From NCBI RefSeq assembly GCF_000092065.1, contig NC_009364.1, positions 186,001 through 250,000 on the forward strand: 64,000 nt of DNA, given 5' to 3'. The stretch is from Ostreococcus lucimarinus CCE9901 (Eukaryota; Chlorophyta; Mamiellophyceae; Mamiellales; Bathycoccaceae). This document shows positions 18,044 to 28,388 of the stretch, in pieces; positions within the stretch are counted from its first letter, which is position 1, and each line of letters starts with the position of its first letter. The position numbers and the translations under genes are program-made. The notes beneath the pieces were generated by a model. The model saw only the letters and a list, made by a program, of their open reading frames with translations, was not told where the DNA came from and ran no database searches.

Positions 18044-20965
18044 CTACATCGGATTTATGAGGCCGATTGGCTGAGTCTGGCCTAAGCGGCCGCGCGGAGG
18101 CGTCGGCGGACGATCGCGGTTGACGTCTTGCAGCCACAAGTTGTCGTCGATGCGGTCGGAGGGCGATAAAGACTCCATGGCGATCGGTGGTAACGGGTGG
18201 ATGAGCTTGGGGTATAACGTCAGATCGCGCCCTAACACCAGAATCGCTCCGGCGTTATTCGCGGTCCCGCAATAGTTTGTTGCGCTAAAGACGGTGAGCA
18301 GTTGTCCTTGGGCGAAACGCTCGAAACCGTCCATGACGCACTCGTGCGCGCGGATGATCATCTGGATCCCGTTCGTTTCGCAGAACGCCTTCACACGATC
18401 TGGCCCGAAAGTCACGAGACCTGGACCCCGCGCGTTCGGGCGTAAACCTTCGATACCATCGTTCTCTGTCGGGTCGCTCCAGAGAATGTCCATGAGCTCG
18501 ACGCCGCCGTTTTCCATGTTCAACGGTCGCTTCAGCTCATTGATTTGCGAGATGTGCGTCAAGCTACGGCCGATACCACCGTGCATGCAGCAAATACGAT
18601 CCTCGATGACGGCCGCAAGCGGGAGCCATTCGAACAACTCGTTGAATCTTCGCCAGACTGCGTCGCCCGCGGATTCGCCCAGACGCTCGACGCACTCGAT
18701 GCGGAATCCAAACAACGCATTGATGTCCGACTCTTCGTGGTTACCGCGAAGTAAATGCACAGCTTGCGGGTGCTCAATTTTCAGCGCGAGCAGCAGAGAA
18801 ATGGTCTCCAAGGAGTACGCACCGCGATCGACGTAGTCTCCCAAGAAAACGTAATCGATGTATGCGATGTCGCCCGCCGTCGATGGCGCGCCGTATTCGG
18901 CGAATAACCGCATCAAATCTCCAAACTGACCGTGCAGGTCGCCAAAGATTTTCGCCGGACCTTTCACCGTAAGTACGGTCTCTTCGTTCTTGAAACAATG
19001 CTCTGCGGCGTCGCATAACTCGTTGATGGCGCTCGCGCTAAGAAAGAATCGACGATCCGTGCTCGGCTCCCAGGTGTGCGGATGAAGCAAGTGCGTGAGC
19101 ACGGCCTTGTGCACGGGTTGCGCCCCGAGCTCAGCGGCGCGTCTCGCGCGCGCCATCTTCGCTGGAGTGTCTCCGGGGGTGAGCATATCCACACCGGGAG
19201 TACCGATGCGTCGCGCCTCGTTTTCAAACTGATCGATGGACAGCTGCCGCACCATGCTCGCGACGCCTCGCGGCGTTGACTTCGCGCCAGAATCTGGCGG
19301 CGCGGCGGCAACGACTACGGCACGATGATGTAACCTAACTTCCGACGCGGGCGTGCGTAGAGCCGATTCTGGGGAGCCGAAACGAGCGAATCCAGGCGAT
19401 GGCGTGTGCACGGACGATCCCGGAGAGCCAGAGTCAGATTCGCCCAACGAAAACTTTCTTCGAGCGACCAACTCGAGCGCGGCTGCCGCTTCTTGCGCGC
19501 TCGCCGCACGCAGCTCTTTCTCCGCAGCGGCGTTCATGTTGTCGGGCGAATCCGGGGACCCCGGCGAACCTCCGAGCGGTCGCAAGGCGATGCCCTCGGG
19601 AGACGAGGGCGAACTGAAGGATCCGTTTGAATACGTTGCGTCTCGTTGCGTGTTGATTGCGAACGAGTCTCGAACGTTTCTCGGCGAGTGCATTCCTAAT
19701 ATATCAGCCGACAGCCCGGTTTCACCGAGCCATTTACGCCAAGCCAAGGAATTCGGATCGATGAGAGTCGCGAGCTCTCGCGTGCGTTCGGCGCGCGTCG
19801 AACCGCTCTCTTGCGGCGGCTCTTCGAGCACGACCAAATCATCCAACAACGTTCCGTTTCTCAAACCACCGTGCACGAAAATGAATGGACCATACGCCAC
19901 ACTTGCATGGCGGCACCGTCGTCCGACGAGTGAGCTCGCGTCGTAGGAAAGCTGTGCCTTGCCCTCGGAACTCTTCGCGTCCCGCCATCCCGTGCTTCCA
20001 CCCGACGACGTGTCCAGCATCGACATCGTCGCTTCGTTCGTGACGAGCTGTCCCCCACCCGACGCCCCACCGGTGATGTGCAATCTCGTGTCCACGAATG
20101 CGGTCGCGTGCTGGTATCGACGCGTTGGTGCCTTGCCCGGCGCTTCGGCCCACTCCCAACGCCCGTCGCGGTGCCTAGCCAAACCGTACGCGTCATTCAG
20201 CGCGAAACCGTCCGCACCGCGGCCACCGCAGAGCAGCAACAGACCATCGCTTCGAGTACTCGCGCTCGCGTACGTTCTCGCGCTCGGCACGGGCCCACTC
20301 GGCGCGCACTTGGTCCATTCGTACGGTTTCGTCGTCGTGTCCAACACCCACGTATCGTCCAAGCACTTCGAACCGTCCGTCCCCCCGATCACCACCAAAA
20401 ATCTCTGCGCCACGAAACTCAACACGTGCGCGTATCGTTGCCCCGGACCTTGCCCCCGCACGTGCACGCGGTGCCACTTCGGGTCCCTCGTCGCTAAATC
20501 CAACACGTACAAATCTTCATCCGCCAACCCGTCCGGCCCGATGCCGCCGAGCACGACGAGCATCCCTCCCACCGTGGCCGCCCCGTGCGCCGCCCGCGGG
20601 CTCGGCACGTCACCGCCGCACTCCAACTTCCCCCACTCCCCGTTAAACGGGTCCAAGACGTGCAATTCATTCGTCGCGCCGCTCAGCTTGACCCACGCGC
20701 CCGCGTCTCGACCCGCCTGCGGGCTCAACCCCACGTTCGCGCTCGCGTTCGCCCCGCTTCCGCCCTCGAGCTCGGTCGCACCCCCGAACGTGACTATCTT
20801 CGTCTTTTGATTCCATCGCAGCGCCGTCATCGTGTGTCCACAGCGCGCGCCCGGCGCCGAAGACGTCGCGAACGTTTTCGAGTCATTCGCGAACGTCGAC
20901 GCGTTATTCGTCGCGTCCGCGAACCCAGCGCGCGATCGCGTCGCGTCGAACGGCGCGGCGAGCAT
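18044..20965 (-). CDS. BSU1/BSL-type Ser/Thr phosphatase: Kelch repeats plus PP1-like domain
   Basis: 973 residues from the ATG at 20965 (MLAAPFDATRSR); the frame is open to 21037. The N-terminal half holds Kelch repeats: CGHTMTALRW, SPRAAHGAATVGGMLVVLGG, GQRYAHVLSFVAQRFLVVIG, SARTYASASTRSDGLLLLCG and YQHATAFVDTRLHITGGASG. A Ser/Pro/Gly-rich linker follows. The C-terminal PPP domain has all metal and catalytic motifs: IFGDLHGQFGDL, FLGDYVDRGAYSLE, LLRGNHEE, CMHGGIG, IIRAHECVMDGFE and FSATNYCG. This arrangement is the plant/alveolate BSU1-like family; in land plants it dephosphorylates GSK3 kinases in brassinosteroid signalling, a role that algae would not share. Divergent from the coiled-coil gene. 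Confidence 0.94.
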   Translation of the reverse strand: MLAAPFDATRSRAGFADATNNASTFANDSKTFATSSAPGARCGHTMTALRWNQKTKIVTFGGATELEGGSGANASANVGLSPQAGRDAGAWVKLSGATNELHVLDPFNGEWGKLECGGDVPSPRAAHGAATVGGMLVVLGGIGPDGLADEDLYVLDLATRDPKWHRVHVRGQGPGQRYAHVLSFVAQRFLVVIGGTDGSKCLDDTWVLDTTTKPYEWTKCAPSGPVPSARTYASASTRSDGLLLLCGGRGADGFALNDAYGLARHRDGRWEWAEAPGKAPTRRYQHATAFVDTRLHITGGASGGGQLVTNEATMSMLDTSSGGSTGWRDAKSSEGKAQLSYDASSLVGRRCRHASVAYGPFIFVHGGLRNGTLLDDLVVLEEPPQESGSTRAERTRELATLIDPNSLAWRKWLGETGLSADILGMHSPRNVRDSFAINTQRDATYSNGSFSSPSSPEGIALRPLGGSPGSPDSPDNMNAAAEKELRAASAQEAAAALELVARRKFSLGESDSGSPGSSVHTPSPGFARFGSPESALRTPASEVRLHHRAVVVAAAPPDSGAKSTPRGVASMVRQLSIDQFENEARRIGTPGVDMLTPGDTPAKMARARRAAELGAQPVHKAVLTHLLHPHTWEPSTDRRFFLSASAINELCDAAEHCFKNEETVLTVKGPAKIFGDLHGQFGDLMRLFAEYGAPSTAGDIAYIDYVFLGDYVDRGAYSLETISLLLALKIEHPQAVHLLRGNHEESDINALFGFRIECVERLGESAGDAVWRRFNELFEWLPLAAVIEDRICCMHGGIGRSLTHISQINELKRPLNMENGGVELMDILWSDPTENDGIEGLRPNARGPGLVTFGPDRVKAFCETNGIQMIIRAHECVMDGFERFAQGQLLTVFSATNYCGTANNAGAILVLGRDLTLYPKLIHPLPPIAMESLSPSDRIDDNLWLQDVNRDRPPTPPRGRLGQTQPIGLINPM

Positions 20966-21091
20966 TCTTCGCCCTCTGCGCGCCCGCGCGACGCGCAGTT
21001 CGCCGCTCGCGCGTCGTTCTGACGCGCAGTCGTTCAAGATTTTTGAATTTCAACGACGCGCGCGCGACAGTCGCGGCACTCGCGCGCGCGC

Positions 21092-22942
21092 ATGCCGCCG
21101 GCGACGCGGTCGCCGCTCGACGCGATCGCGCGAAACGTCGACATGCGCGCCTCGGCGCTGAGCGCGGTGGAGAAGTTGGCGCTCGAGGCCGACGCGACGG
21201 CGCTGTCGCCGATCGACGTCGCGCGCGCGCCGCGCGTCGAGACGACTCGCGCGCGCGAGAGCGACGCGACGGCGCGCGAGAGCGACGCGAACGCGCGCGA
21301 GGACGACGCGCGCGAGGACGACGCGGACGAGGCGTCGACGGCGACGACGGAGTATCGAGAGACGGTGGCGCTGCTGCGCGCGCAGACGACGGCGCTGCGC
21401 GAGGCGAACGAAGCGCGCGAGGAGCTCGAGGAAGCGCTTCGCGAGGCGGAGACGACGAAGGCGACGCTCGAGGGCGACGCGCTGGAGCGAATGCGCGCGG
21501 TGCGGGGAGAGATGGAATCGCTTCGCGCGACGCTGGAGGAGGTGGTGGAGAGTCGGCGACGCGCGCGAGAGGGGGAGGCGAACGCGGTGGCGCGAGCGAA
21601 GGCGTCGGAGGAGACGCTCGCGCGCGAGAGGGAATCGCACGAGCGCGCGGTGGAGGAAATGCGCGCGGAGCTGGCGCTCGCGCGGTCGAGCGCGGAAATC
21701 GCGGCTCGAGGCGTGCGAACGAAGGACGGCGTCGAAGTCACCGCGGAGCTGTACGAACAGTCGCACTCGATGGAAAAGAAGGCGTTGAAGGATGCGCAGC
21801 GGGCCAAAAACGCGCTCGTGGAGCAGAAGAAAACGCTCGAGGCGCTGGAGAAGCGATTGCGCGACACGAGGTCGCGCGCGGATTTAGCCGAAGCCAAGTG
21901 CCGAGAATTGAAATCGGCGCAAAAACGATGGGATCGATTGGAAGCCGGTGGTGATAACGCGTTCGCACAGTCCCCTGCCTCGGCAGCTACGCCGCGGACG
22001 CTGCGACAGAGCCATCGCGACGTGCGGGCGTACGCCGCCCAGCGCGTGGAGGCGTTGGAGAAGGATGTCAAGACGACGCGGCGCGAAGCTACGCTAGCGA
22101 CTGCGGATTTAGATTCAAAGTTAGCCGCCGAGTCAGGCACGCGTAGCGCTGTGCAAGGAAGCTTGGAGAGCGCACGCGCGCGTATCCGCGTGCTCGAAGG
22201 TGAGCGTGATGCGTTGCGAGCGCGCGCCGAGGCGGCAGAGACTGAGGTCGCAGATTTGAAGATGACGCTCAAGTTGACGGAGGAACGCGCGGCGCAAGCG
22301 GAGGAAACGGCGGCGAAAGAAATCGCGGCGGCTATGGACGCGATGCACCGAGTTCATTCGGCAGAAGACGCCCTGATGTCCGCCTCGCACCAGCAAGAGG
22401 AGGCGGTCAAGGCGAAAAGTGCAATGAAGCGGCGCGAATACGGAGAGAAGACGCGTGAGCTCGAGGAACGCATCGAAGCCGCTGAACGGGCGCGCGATGC
22501 CGCAGCGCAACGCGCACAAGTGGCGGAGGATGCACGCAGACGCGCCGAGTCCGAACTTGCGCGCGCGCAGACGAGCACAGCGCGCGACGGCGACGGCGCC
22601 GACGTCCGCGAACGAATTTGCGCCGCCGAGGACAGAGCGCTTCGCGCCGAGGAAGAGCTCTCTCAAGTCCGTAAAGCCGCGCGCGATGCCGCGCGCAACG
22701 CAAACGAATCCATCTCGCCGTCGCCCGAACGCGTGGCGCACCGACCACCGTTCTCGCAATCGCGACCGACTCGTCTTGCGCGCGAGCGCGACGGCCAACG
22801 CGCCGCCGCCGCCGAGCTCCTGCACAGCCTTCGCGCCAAACTCGAGGCCAGTTCCCCGTCGATCGGGCAGAAGTCGAAAAGTAGATTCACGGATGCCGAT
22901 CACGACGACGCCTCGTACGCTACGCCCGTGAAACGGGCTTGA
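21092..22942 (+). CDS. Long coiled-coil protein, unknown function
   Basis: 616 residues, almost all heptad-like Glu/Arg/Ala-rich helix: residues ~90-270 (RETVALLRAQTTALREANEA onwards), a break near 275-310 rich in Ser/Pro/Thr (FAQSPASAATPRTLRQS), a second coil ~310-540, and a disordered Ser/Arg tail ending in a TPVKRA motif. SPSPERV and TPVKR are possible proline-directed phosphosites. No catalytic or membrane motif. It could be a cytoskeletal, golgin-like or kinetochore protein; nothing in the sequence decides. Composition (hydrophobic a/d positions, E/R balance) separates it from shadow ORFs. Confidence 0.65.
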   Translation: MPPATRSPLDAIARNVDMRASALSAVEKLALEADATALSPIDVARAPRVETTRARESDATARESDANAREDDAREDDADEASTATTEYRETVALLRAQTTALREANEAREELEEALREAETTKATLEGDALERMRAVRGEMESLRATLEEVVESRRRAREGEANAVARAKASEETLARERESHERAVEEMRAELALARSSAEIAARGVRTKDGVEVTAELYEQSHSMEKKALKDAQRAKNALVEQKKTLEALEKRLRDTRSRADLAEAKCRELKSAQKRWDRLEAGGDNAFAQSPASAATPRTLRQSHRDVRAYAAQRVEALEKDVKTTRREATLATADLDSKLAAESGTRSAVQGSLESARARIRVLEGERDALRARAEAAETEVADLKMTLKLTEERAAQAEETAAKEIAAAMDAMHRVHSAEDALMSASHQQEEAVKAKSAMKRREYGEKTRELEERIEAAERARDAAAQRAQVAEDARRRAESELARAQTSTARDGDGADVRERICAAEDRALRAEEELSQVRKAARDAARNANESISPSPERVAHRPPFSQSRPTRLARERDGQRAAAAELLHSLRAKLEASSPSIGQKSKSRFTDADHDDASYATPVKRA

Positions 22943-23016
22943 TAGATATTTAATGTACCAACTCCCGACTCCCAGCGACCTCGACCGCCACTCCGCGGCT
23001 CGCACGTCTCCCAACC

Positions 23017-23913
23017 ATGCGCCTGGATCTCGCCCGCGTCGCCAGATTCGCCCAGCGCACGACGGGCGACGCTTCGGACGCGACGCCGAGTCGTCACACC
23101 ACTCCAGCGCGGCGTAAAACAATTTCAATGACGCTCATGGCCATCGTGCACGGCTTTGGATTACTCACCTTAACCGTCCCGGAAAACGATCTCACGGCGA
23201 ACGGGTTCGACAACAGCACCGCGCGTACGCTCCTCGCGCTGTTTGCGTTCGATGTCGTCGCGTACTGGCGCGTGCTCGGAAGCGATCCCGGATACGTGGA
23301 CGCGAGCGAGGACGCGAACGACGACGCCGAGGACGGCGAGCGACGCGCGTGCGAAAAATGCGCCGGCGCGCGCGTGCCGCTGCGAGCGAAACACTGTCAC
23401 GTGTGCGAAAGATGCGTGCGAAAATTTGATCATCACTGCTTTTGGGTCGGGACGTGCGTGGGCGAGCGGAACCACGGACGGTTTTGGTGGTTTTTGTTGG
23501 CGCAGTCGTGCGTCGCGGCGCACGCGTGTTGGATCGCGGTCACGGGCGTCGTGGGAGCGACGGTGAATCACGCGACGTGGTTCGATGTCTGGCGTGATAA
23601 CGCGTGGAGTGCGATGGCGTGCGGATACACGCAAATGATGACGCTGTTTGTGGGATTTTTATTCGTGTTTCACAGTTATTTATTGCTCAGCGGGCAGACG
23701 ACGTGGGAGGTGAGCAGCGAGCAGCGGGTGACGTATTTGCGGTCTTTACCGCGCGGGAGCAAGCCATTTGACGAGGGTGCGATCGAAAACGCGCGCACGG
23801 CGTGTTTTCCGAGAAAGATTCCCAAAACTTGGCGCATTCCGAGTGTAGAAACGTTGCAGGCTCGAGAAAACGAGCAAACCTTCTTCCAAAACGATCACTA
23901 TAGCTGCTTCTAG
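23017..23913 (+). CDS. DHHC-type protein S-acyltransferase (palmitoyltransferase)
   Basis: 298 residues. The cysteine-rich DHHC domain is at about residues 110-160: [40 protein letters not shown] and [10 protein letters not shown]; the catalytic DHHC is intact. Four membrane helices surround it ([70 protein letters not shown]), and the TTxE-like motif appears as [13 protein letters not shown] after the last helix. It would attach palmitate to cysteines of membrane-associated proteins at Golgi or plasma membrane. Start is the ATG at 23017. Confidence 0.93.
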   Translation: MRLDLARVARFAQRTTGDASDATPSRHTTPARRKTISMTLMAIVHGFGLLTLTVPENDLTANGFDNSTARTLLALFAFDVVAYWRVLGSDPGYVDASEDANDDAEDGERRACEKCAGARVPLRAKHCHVCERCVRKFDHHCFWVGTCVGERNHGRFWWFLLAQSCVAAHACWIAVTGVVGATVNHATWFDVWRDNAWSAMACGYTQMMTLFVGFLFVFHSYLLLSGQTTWEVSSEQRVTYLRSLPRGSKPFDEGAIENARTACFPRKIPKTWRIPSVETLQARENEQTFFQNDHYSCF

Positions 23914-23936
23914 ATTTGCTTGTATTGCATAGACTT

Positions 23937-25025
23937 TTAGCCTTGAAAGAATGTGTGCTTCGAGGGTTCGCTCGGAACGTATTCTATCGGCCCGACGACG
24001 ACGGCGGCTTCGGGCAACGGCGCGCCAGGTGACGGGATCTTTTGAAAGAAGACCACCTCGTTCTCTTTGACAGCTTTCGCTGCGAGTGCGGCCACACGCG
24101 AGGCGAGCTCGCCGTGATACGTCGCCCACGAGACGATTTCTCCGGAGGCCTGCGCGCAATCGCGCACGGCTTCCTCCGCGCGCCTACACGCTGCGATGAC
24201 TTCGCCGCACTCGTCCGCAGCGCGCCGCGCCTCGGCGTGCGCGAGAAATGCCTCCGCTTCGTGCGTCTTCCAAGCTACCAGCACGCCGGCCGTCAAAAAT
24301 ATGTCCACGCCGTTCCAATCGCATCGACGCGACTGCAACACCGCGTTGGCATCGCGGTACAACTCGCTCGCGCCGCGATGCAGCCGCGCGCGCAAATTCG
24401 CCGCGCTTCCGCGTTCGAGCGCTCGCCGACACGCCGCGCCCTGCGCGTCACCGAGCGAAATCAACGTCATCACCTCCGCCATCGACGCCGTGAGTTCATT
24501 CGCCACGCATTCACCATCCAACGACGCCTTCAGCGGCGGCAAAACCGTCTCCTGCAAGTGCTTGAACATCCCCGCCGCGACTCTCGCGTTCTTCGAGCAG
24601 CTCGCCGCGCCCGCGTCGCCCAATCCTCCCTCCGCCATCCGCGCCGCCGTCTCTCGCGCGCAAAGTCTTCTGTGACACGACGCGAGTCCAAACAGCGCGA
24701 ACGCGCGCTCGCCGGCCAATCCCGGCGCCGGATACGACCTCGCCTCGCGTCCGCTCTCGAGCGTCGACGCCCATCGCGCCGTCGGCCCCTCCCCGCGGTC
24801 CAGCGCCTCCAGCGCGCCCTCCGCCTCCGTGATCACGTCCACGTATCGCTCGTACTTGCGCCTTCCGACGTCCGCGTCCGCGTGCGCCGCCGCGTGCGCG
24901 CACGACGCGCGCGCGGCGTTCAACGCGCGAAGTCGTTGGAACGCGAGCGAATCCGCGGCGCCGTCGGCGACGAACTCGATCGCCTCGGGCGTCAGCGCGC
25001 GCGCGTAGTCGATCGGCAGGAACAT
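23937..25025 (-). CDS. BRO1-domain protein
   Basis: 362 residues from the ATG at 25025 (MFLPIDYARALTPEAIE). The frame stays open far upstream to 26360 but that part is antisense to the next gene and Arg/Pro-rich. A helical BRO1 domain covers nearly the whole protein: ASCHRRLCARETAARMAEGG, NELTASMAEVMTLISLGDAQ, YRDANAVLQ and the typical end ENEVVFFQKIPSPGAPLPEA followed by VVVGPIEYVPSEPS, where ALIX/Bro1 relatives have YHQ.vP....LP...... (K/V)PI.Y. BRO1 domains bind ESCRT-III; stand-alone plant versions have a less defined endosomal role. It ends 24 bp from the convergent DHHC gene. Confidence 0.8.
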   Translation of the reverse strand: MFLPIDYARALTPEAIEFVADGAADSLAFQRLRALNAARASCAHAAAHADADVGRRKYERYVDVITEAEGALEALDRGEGPTARWASTLESGREARSYPAPGLAGERAFALFGLASCHRRLCARETAARMAEGGLGDAGAASCSKNARVAAGMFKHLQETVLPPLKASLDGECVANELTASMAEVMTLISLGDAQGAACRRALERGSAANLRARLHRGASELYRDANAVLQSRRCDWNGVDIFLTAGVLVAWKTHEAEAFLAHAEARRAADECGEVIAACRRAEEAVRDCAQASGEIVSWATYHGELASRVAALAAKAVKENEVVFFQKIPSPGAPLPEAAVVVGPIEYVPSEPSKHTFFQG

Positions 25026-25108
25026 CTCGCGCGTCGTCGCGCGCGCGCGCGAGGGCCCGACGCGCCGTCGCGGCGCGCGGCGCGAGATGGCGTCGGACGG
25101 CGCGCGCG

Positions 25109-26260
25109 ATGCATCGAACTTTCGCCGCACCGCGACGCGCGCGCGGCGCGCGACGCGCGCGCGCGATGACGCGCGAATCACCCGCGACGGCGTCGACGTC
25201 CGCGCGCGCGTTTCTGCGCGGCGGCGCGTTCGAGCGCGCGGTGGCGACGCGTTCTTGGCCGTTTTTGGGCCTCTTCGCCGCGCGCGACGACGACGACGCG
25301 CGCGACGACGACGACGCGCGCGGCGAGGACGACGCGCGCGACGACGACGACGTCGCGAAAGTCGAGACCGTCGCGCGCGCGTCGCTCGATGGGCGCGTCG
25401 CGTACGATAAAGCGGCGTTGCTGCGACTTCGGGACGCGGCGGCGTCGAGCGGGACGCCGCCGGGCGCGACGGAGGAAGACATGCGGGCGTACCCTTGGCG
25501 CGCGCGCGTGGATGTGGGTCAAGGCGCGAGCGAGGTCGAGAATGACGCGGAGGAAGACGCGGTGACGGCGGCGGCGACGGCGAGGGTGGTGATGGAGACG
25601 GAGGCGGTCGCGCGCGCGCGGTCGGCGTGGCGCGAGCGGGAGACGTTCGAGGCGGACGCGGAACAGGCGGCGGTGGCGTTGAGGCGGGTGTTGGCGCGCG
25701 AATCGGAAGGTGACGGTGATGCGGTGAGCGAGGGTTATCGGGTGACGTTTCGCGACGGCGCCGTGCGGGCGTTCGTGCGAAAGCTGACGCGCGAACGGTT
25801 CGGCGATTTGTCGGCGGCGGATTTGGATCTTCGCGAGACGTCGCGAGAAGGAGAGACAGCGGTTTTGTACGGCACGCGAAGGCTCGCGGAAGACGGCGCG
25901 TACGAAGTGAGCGTGGCGTTCGTACATCCGTGGGATGGTGAACTCGAGCACGTGGTTTCGTGGCTCTCAAAACCGGCGGACGATTCGGAAACCGTCGTCT
26001 CGCCCGTGGGTTGGCTTCGCGCGAACGCCAGTCTCGGCGCCAGTTTACCCCCGAACGCGAAACGTGCGTACGACGACATCGCCACTGGTCGTGGCGATGC
26101 GCATGTGAACGTCTCAGCCGCGCGATTGTTTGTCGCGCTCGACGTCTCGACGAGCGCGTGCGGCCCTTTGGTGATGGAGTGTTACGATTTAGAATCGCGC
26201 GCGGGCGTAGAGTACTTCCTCGGGGGTGCCGACGCGGCGGAGCACGACGAGGATTATTAG
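25109..26260 (+). CDS. Unrecognised acidic protein, unknown function
   Basis: 383 residues from the ATG at 25109 (next in-frame ATG 25166). The N-terminal part includes an acidic repeat of the type DDDDAR (three to four copies, near residues 58-80), then a Glu/Ala-rich helix (~140-200) and a C-terminal part of mixed hydrophobic character (GYRVTFRDGAVRAFVRKLTR, YEVSVAFVHPWDGELEHVVS, ARLFVALDVSTSACGPLVME) that looks like a folded beta-rich domain. I do not recognise the family. The first ~40 residues could be an organelle leader. The start is 83 bp from the divergent BRO1 gene. Confidence 0.6.
   Translation: MHRTFAAPRRARGARRARAMTRESPATASTSARAFLRGGAFERAVATRSWPFLGLFAARDDDDARDDDDARGEDDARDDDDVAKVETVARASLDGRVAYDKAALLRLRDAAASSGTPPGATEEDMRAYPWRARVDVGQGASEVENDAEEDAVTAAATARVVMETEAVARARSAWRERETFEADAEQAAVALRRVLARESEGDGDAVSEGYRVTFRDGAVRAFVRKLTRERFGDLSAADLDLRETSREGETAVLYGTRRLAEDGAYEVSVAFVHPWDGELEHVVSWLSKPADDSETVVSPVGWLRANASLGASLPPNAKRAYDDIATGRGDAHVNVSAARLFVALDVSTSACGPLVMECYDLESRAGVEYFLGGADAAEHDEDY
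25281..25352 (+). repeat. 18-bp coding microrepeat (RDDDDA units)
   Basis: Three to four imperfect copies of an 18-bp unit GCGCGCGACGACGACGAC inside the unknown gene, encoding an acidic tract. Confidence 0.7.
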
Positions 26261-26341
26261 CGAGATAGCTCGATAGGCTTTTGCAACGTGAATGACAACG
26301 ATTATTATATGCGTGCGCAGTACGGAGACGAACATCGTTGT

Positions 26342-27616
26342 CTAGTCGTCGATACCACACTTCAAGTTGGCTGGGAGCGACTCGTCGATTTTCTTTGGGT
26401 ACGCCAAATTCAAGTTGCTCATGATTTCTACGAACTCCTCTTTGGTCTTCTTCAACCCTAATCGCGGGTTGAGCTCTTTTTCCTCACCGATCGTACTCAC
26501 CATACGCCCCTTGTAGTCGTGCGCTGGATACACGAGCGTCTCGTCGGGGAGTTCGAAGAGTTGAGTGCGCACCGAGTCGTATAGTTTTTCGCTCGAACCA
26601 CCTTGGAAATCGGTTCGACCGCATCCACGAATGAGTAACGCGTCGCCCGTGAAGACCATATTATCGCACACGTAGCTCACGCATCCGTCGGTGTGCCCCG
26701 GAGTCGCGCGGACTTCCAAGTTGATGACGTTGGAATCGGCGCCGAAAGAAATCACGTCGCCGTGCTTGATGTGCACGTCTGCGCGCGCGCCTGAAGACTC
26801 TGCGATGACGCTTTGCAGACCGGTGACTTTCGCCTTCAAATCACCGCTGCCCGTGATGTGATCGGCGTGGCAGTGCGTGTTGATGGCGTACTTGAGCTTC
26901 AAGCCCAAATCGTTGACAACCGCCAAATCACGGTCCACCATCTCCTTCAACGGATCGATTAACACCGCCTCCTTGCTCACCGGGTCCCCCAATAAGTACG
27001 TGTACGTCGAGCTCCCGCTTGTGTCGAACAACTGTCGGAAAATCAACCCTGCATCCGGGCGCAACCCCTCGCGCACGAAATCCGCCAACGGCGGCTTGGA
27101 GAAAAACTTCAAGTCCATCGCTCTCGCGCGTTGCAACGCCCCCGCCTGCGGCCATCGCTGCTCGCGAGCCTTGAACAGTATATACGCCATACTCGCTCGC
27201 GTTGCCGTCGAGCACTGCACCATCGTCGGTCGCGGTAACGCCTCCATGGCGTCCGCCAGCTTCTTCGCCAAGCCTCGCGTGAGCGTCGCGCCCTCCACGA
27301 CGAATTGTTTAAACCCATCGCCGAGCGCTTTCTTCGCCGCCGCCGGAAACGCGGCGTCGCTCTCGGCGTTCATGTATATCCACGACTTGAACTCACCCTC
27401 GCTCAGCGCTCGATCGACGTCCGCGGCGGAGAGATCGCCGACGAGCGTGATTCGTTCGCTCGAGAATTCTCGCGCGTGCGGTAAGTCGAGCGGCATCGTC
27501 CGCGTGAGACGACGCAGAAGCGCGAACGGGGGCCGGGAGACTCGAAACGAGACACCGCGAGGGTTCGTCGAGGGGCTGGATGCGAGTCGTGAGCACAGGG
27601 ACGCCGTGACGCGCAT
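26342..27616 (-). CDS. ETHE1-like persulfide dioxygenase with N-terminal DUF442 domain
   Basis: 424 residues from the ATG at 27616; that start begins a mitochondrial/plastid-like leader ([15 protein letters not shown]). Residues ~50-160 resemble DUF442, the phosphatase-like domain linked to beta-lactamase-fold proteins in bacteria: [19 protein letters not shown] and the loop [14 protein letters not shown], a C-x4-R site. Residues ~185-424 are the metallo-beta-lactamase fold of ETHE1: [45 protein letters not shown] and YPAHDYKGR, giving all iron ligands. It should oxidise glutathione persulfide to sulfite in sulfide detoxification. The DUF442-ETHE1 fusion is the odd part. Confidence 0.9.
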   Translation of the reverse strand: MRVTASLCSRLASSPSTNPRGVSFRVSRPPFALLRRLTRTMPLDLPHAREFSSERITLVGDLSAADVDRALSEGEFKSWIYMNAESDAAFPAAAKKALGDGFKQFVVEGATLTRGLAKKLADAMEALPRPTMVQCSTATRASMAYILFKAREQRWPQAGALQRARAMDLKFFSKPPLADFVREGLRPDAGLIFRQLFDTSGSSTYTYLLGDPVSKEAVLIDPLKEMVDRDLAVVNDLGLKLKYAINTHCHADHITGSGDLKAKVTGLQSVIAESSGARADVHIKHGDVISFGADSNVINLEVRATPGHTDGCVSYVCDNMVFTGDALLIRGCGRTDFQGGSSEKLYDSVRTQLFELPDETLVYPAHDYKGRMVSTIGEEKELNPRLGLKKTKEEFVEIMSNLNLAYPKKIDESLPANLKCGIDD

Positions 27617-27893
27617 GGGTGTGCCTGTGGCGCGCGATGGCGCGTCCGGGCGGCACCGCAGTCGGCACCGAGATGTGGAATCGACGCCGAGGGCGAGTTC
27701 GCGAGCGCGAGAGCGCGGCACGCGATCGACGGCGCGCGAAAACCAAACGACACGAGAGGAAGGGTAAAACGCGATGGAACGAGAACGAGAACGAGCGAAC
27801 GCGAGAGCGGTCGACGCGACGGCGCGCGCGCCGAGGCGCGGAAACGACTACGTGTTCGACGGTCGGCCACCACAAAACTAAACTTAACCGCGC

Positions 27894-28388
27894 CTACACC
27901 GCGCGCATCAACAGATAAATCCTATCATCGATCTCAATCTCCTGCAAATTCTTCGGATCGGCCTTCAAGTTCATCAATAATCCACCGAAGGAGATGTACG
28001 CGCTCGCGCGAGTCAATCCTCCCGCGTTTTCGTCGACCTTTTTGTAACACTTCCCGTACATCACGTACTCGTACCCATCCGCCAGCGACGGCTTCCCGCT
28101 CTGATCGAACGCGTCGTCTTCCGGAGTTCCATCCAGCGACAGCGTCGGCGCGAGCGCCAGGGAGAATCTCTGTCCGACCGTCAACGGGTACACGTCGACG
28201 TTGACGTCGATCGTGAGCTCTGCGTCGAATTCGCTTCGGCACTTGTACCTCGACACGCGATCGAATTTCTTTCCATCCGGATCGCGATCGATGACTTCAA
28301 ACATATCCTCGTACTTCGTCGCCCCCCCCGCGGTGGCTTTCTGCGCCGTCGCCGCCGCGGCGGCGGATTTCTTTTTACTTCCCGCCAT
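27894..28388 (-). CDS. RPB8: RNA polymerases I, II and III shared subunit RPB8 (RPABC3)
   Basis: 164 residues from the ATG at 28388. After an Ala/Lys leader comes the RPB8 fold: YEDMFEVIDRDPDGKKFDRV, SRYKCRSEFDAELTIDVNVD, VGQRFSLALAPTLSLDG and the C-terminal YGKCYKKV, SAYISFGGLLMNLKAD, IDDRIYLLMRAV. RPB8 is an OB-fold protein of about 145-150 residues on the outside of all three nuclear polymerases. The largest polymerase II subunit lies 12 kb away in the same window, by chance as far as the sequence shows. Divergent from HSP90. Confidence 0.95.
   Translation of the reverse strand: MAGSKKKSAAAAATAQKATAGGATKYEDMFEVIDRDPDGKKFDRVSRYKCRSEFDAELTIDVNVDVYPLTVGQRFSLALAPTLSLDGTPEDDAFDQSGKPSLADGYEYVMYGKCYKKVDENAGGLTRASAYISFGGLLMNLKADPKNLQEIEIDDRIYLLMRAV

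Noticed and set aside
25026-26360. Long N-terminal extension of the BRO1 gene
   Set aside because: Antisense to the adjacent plus-strand gene, Arg/Pro-rich and low complexity.
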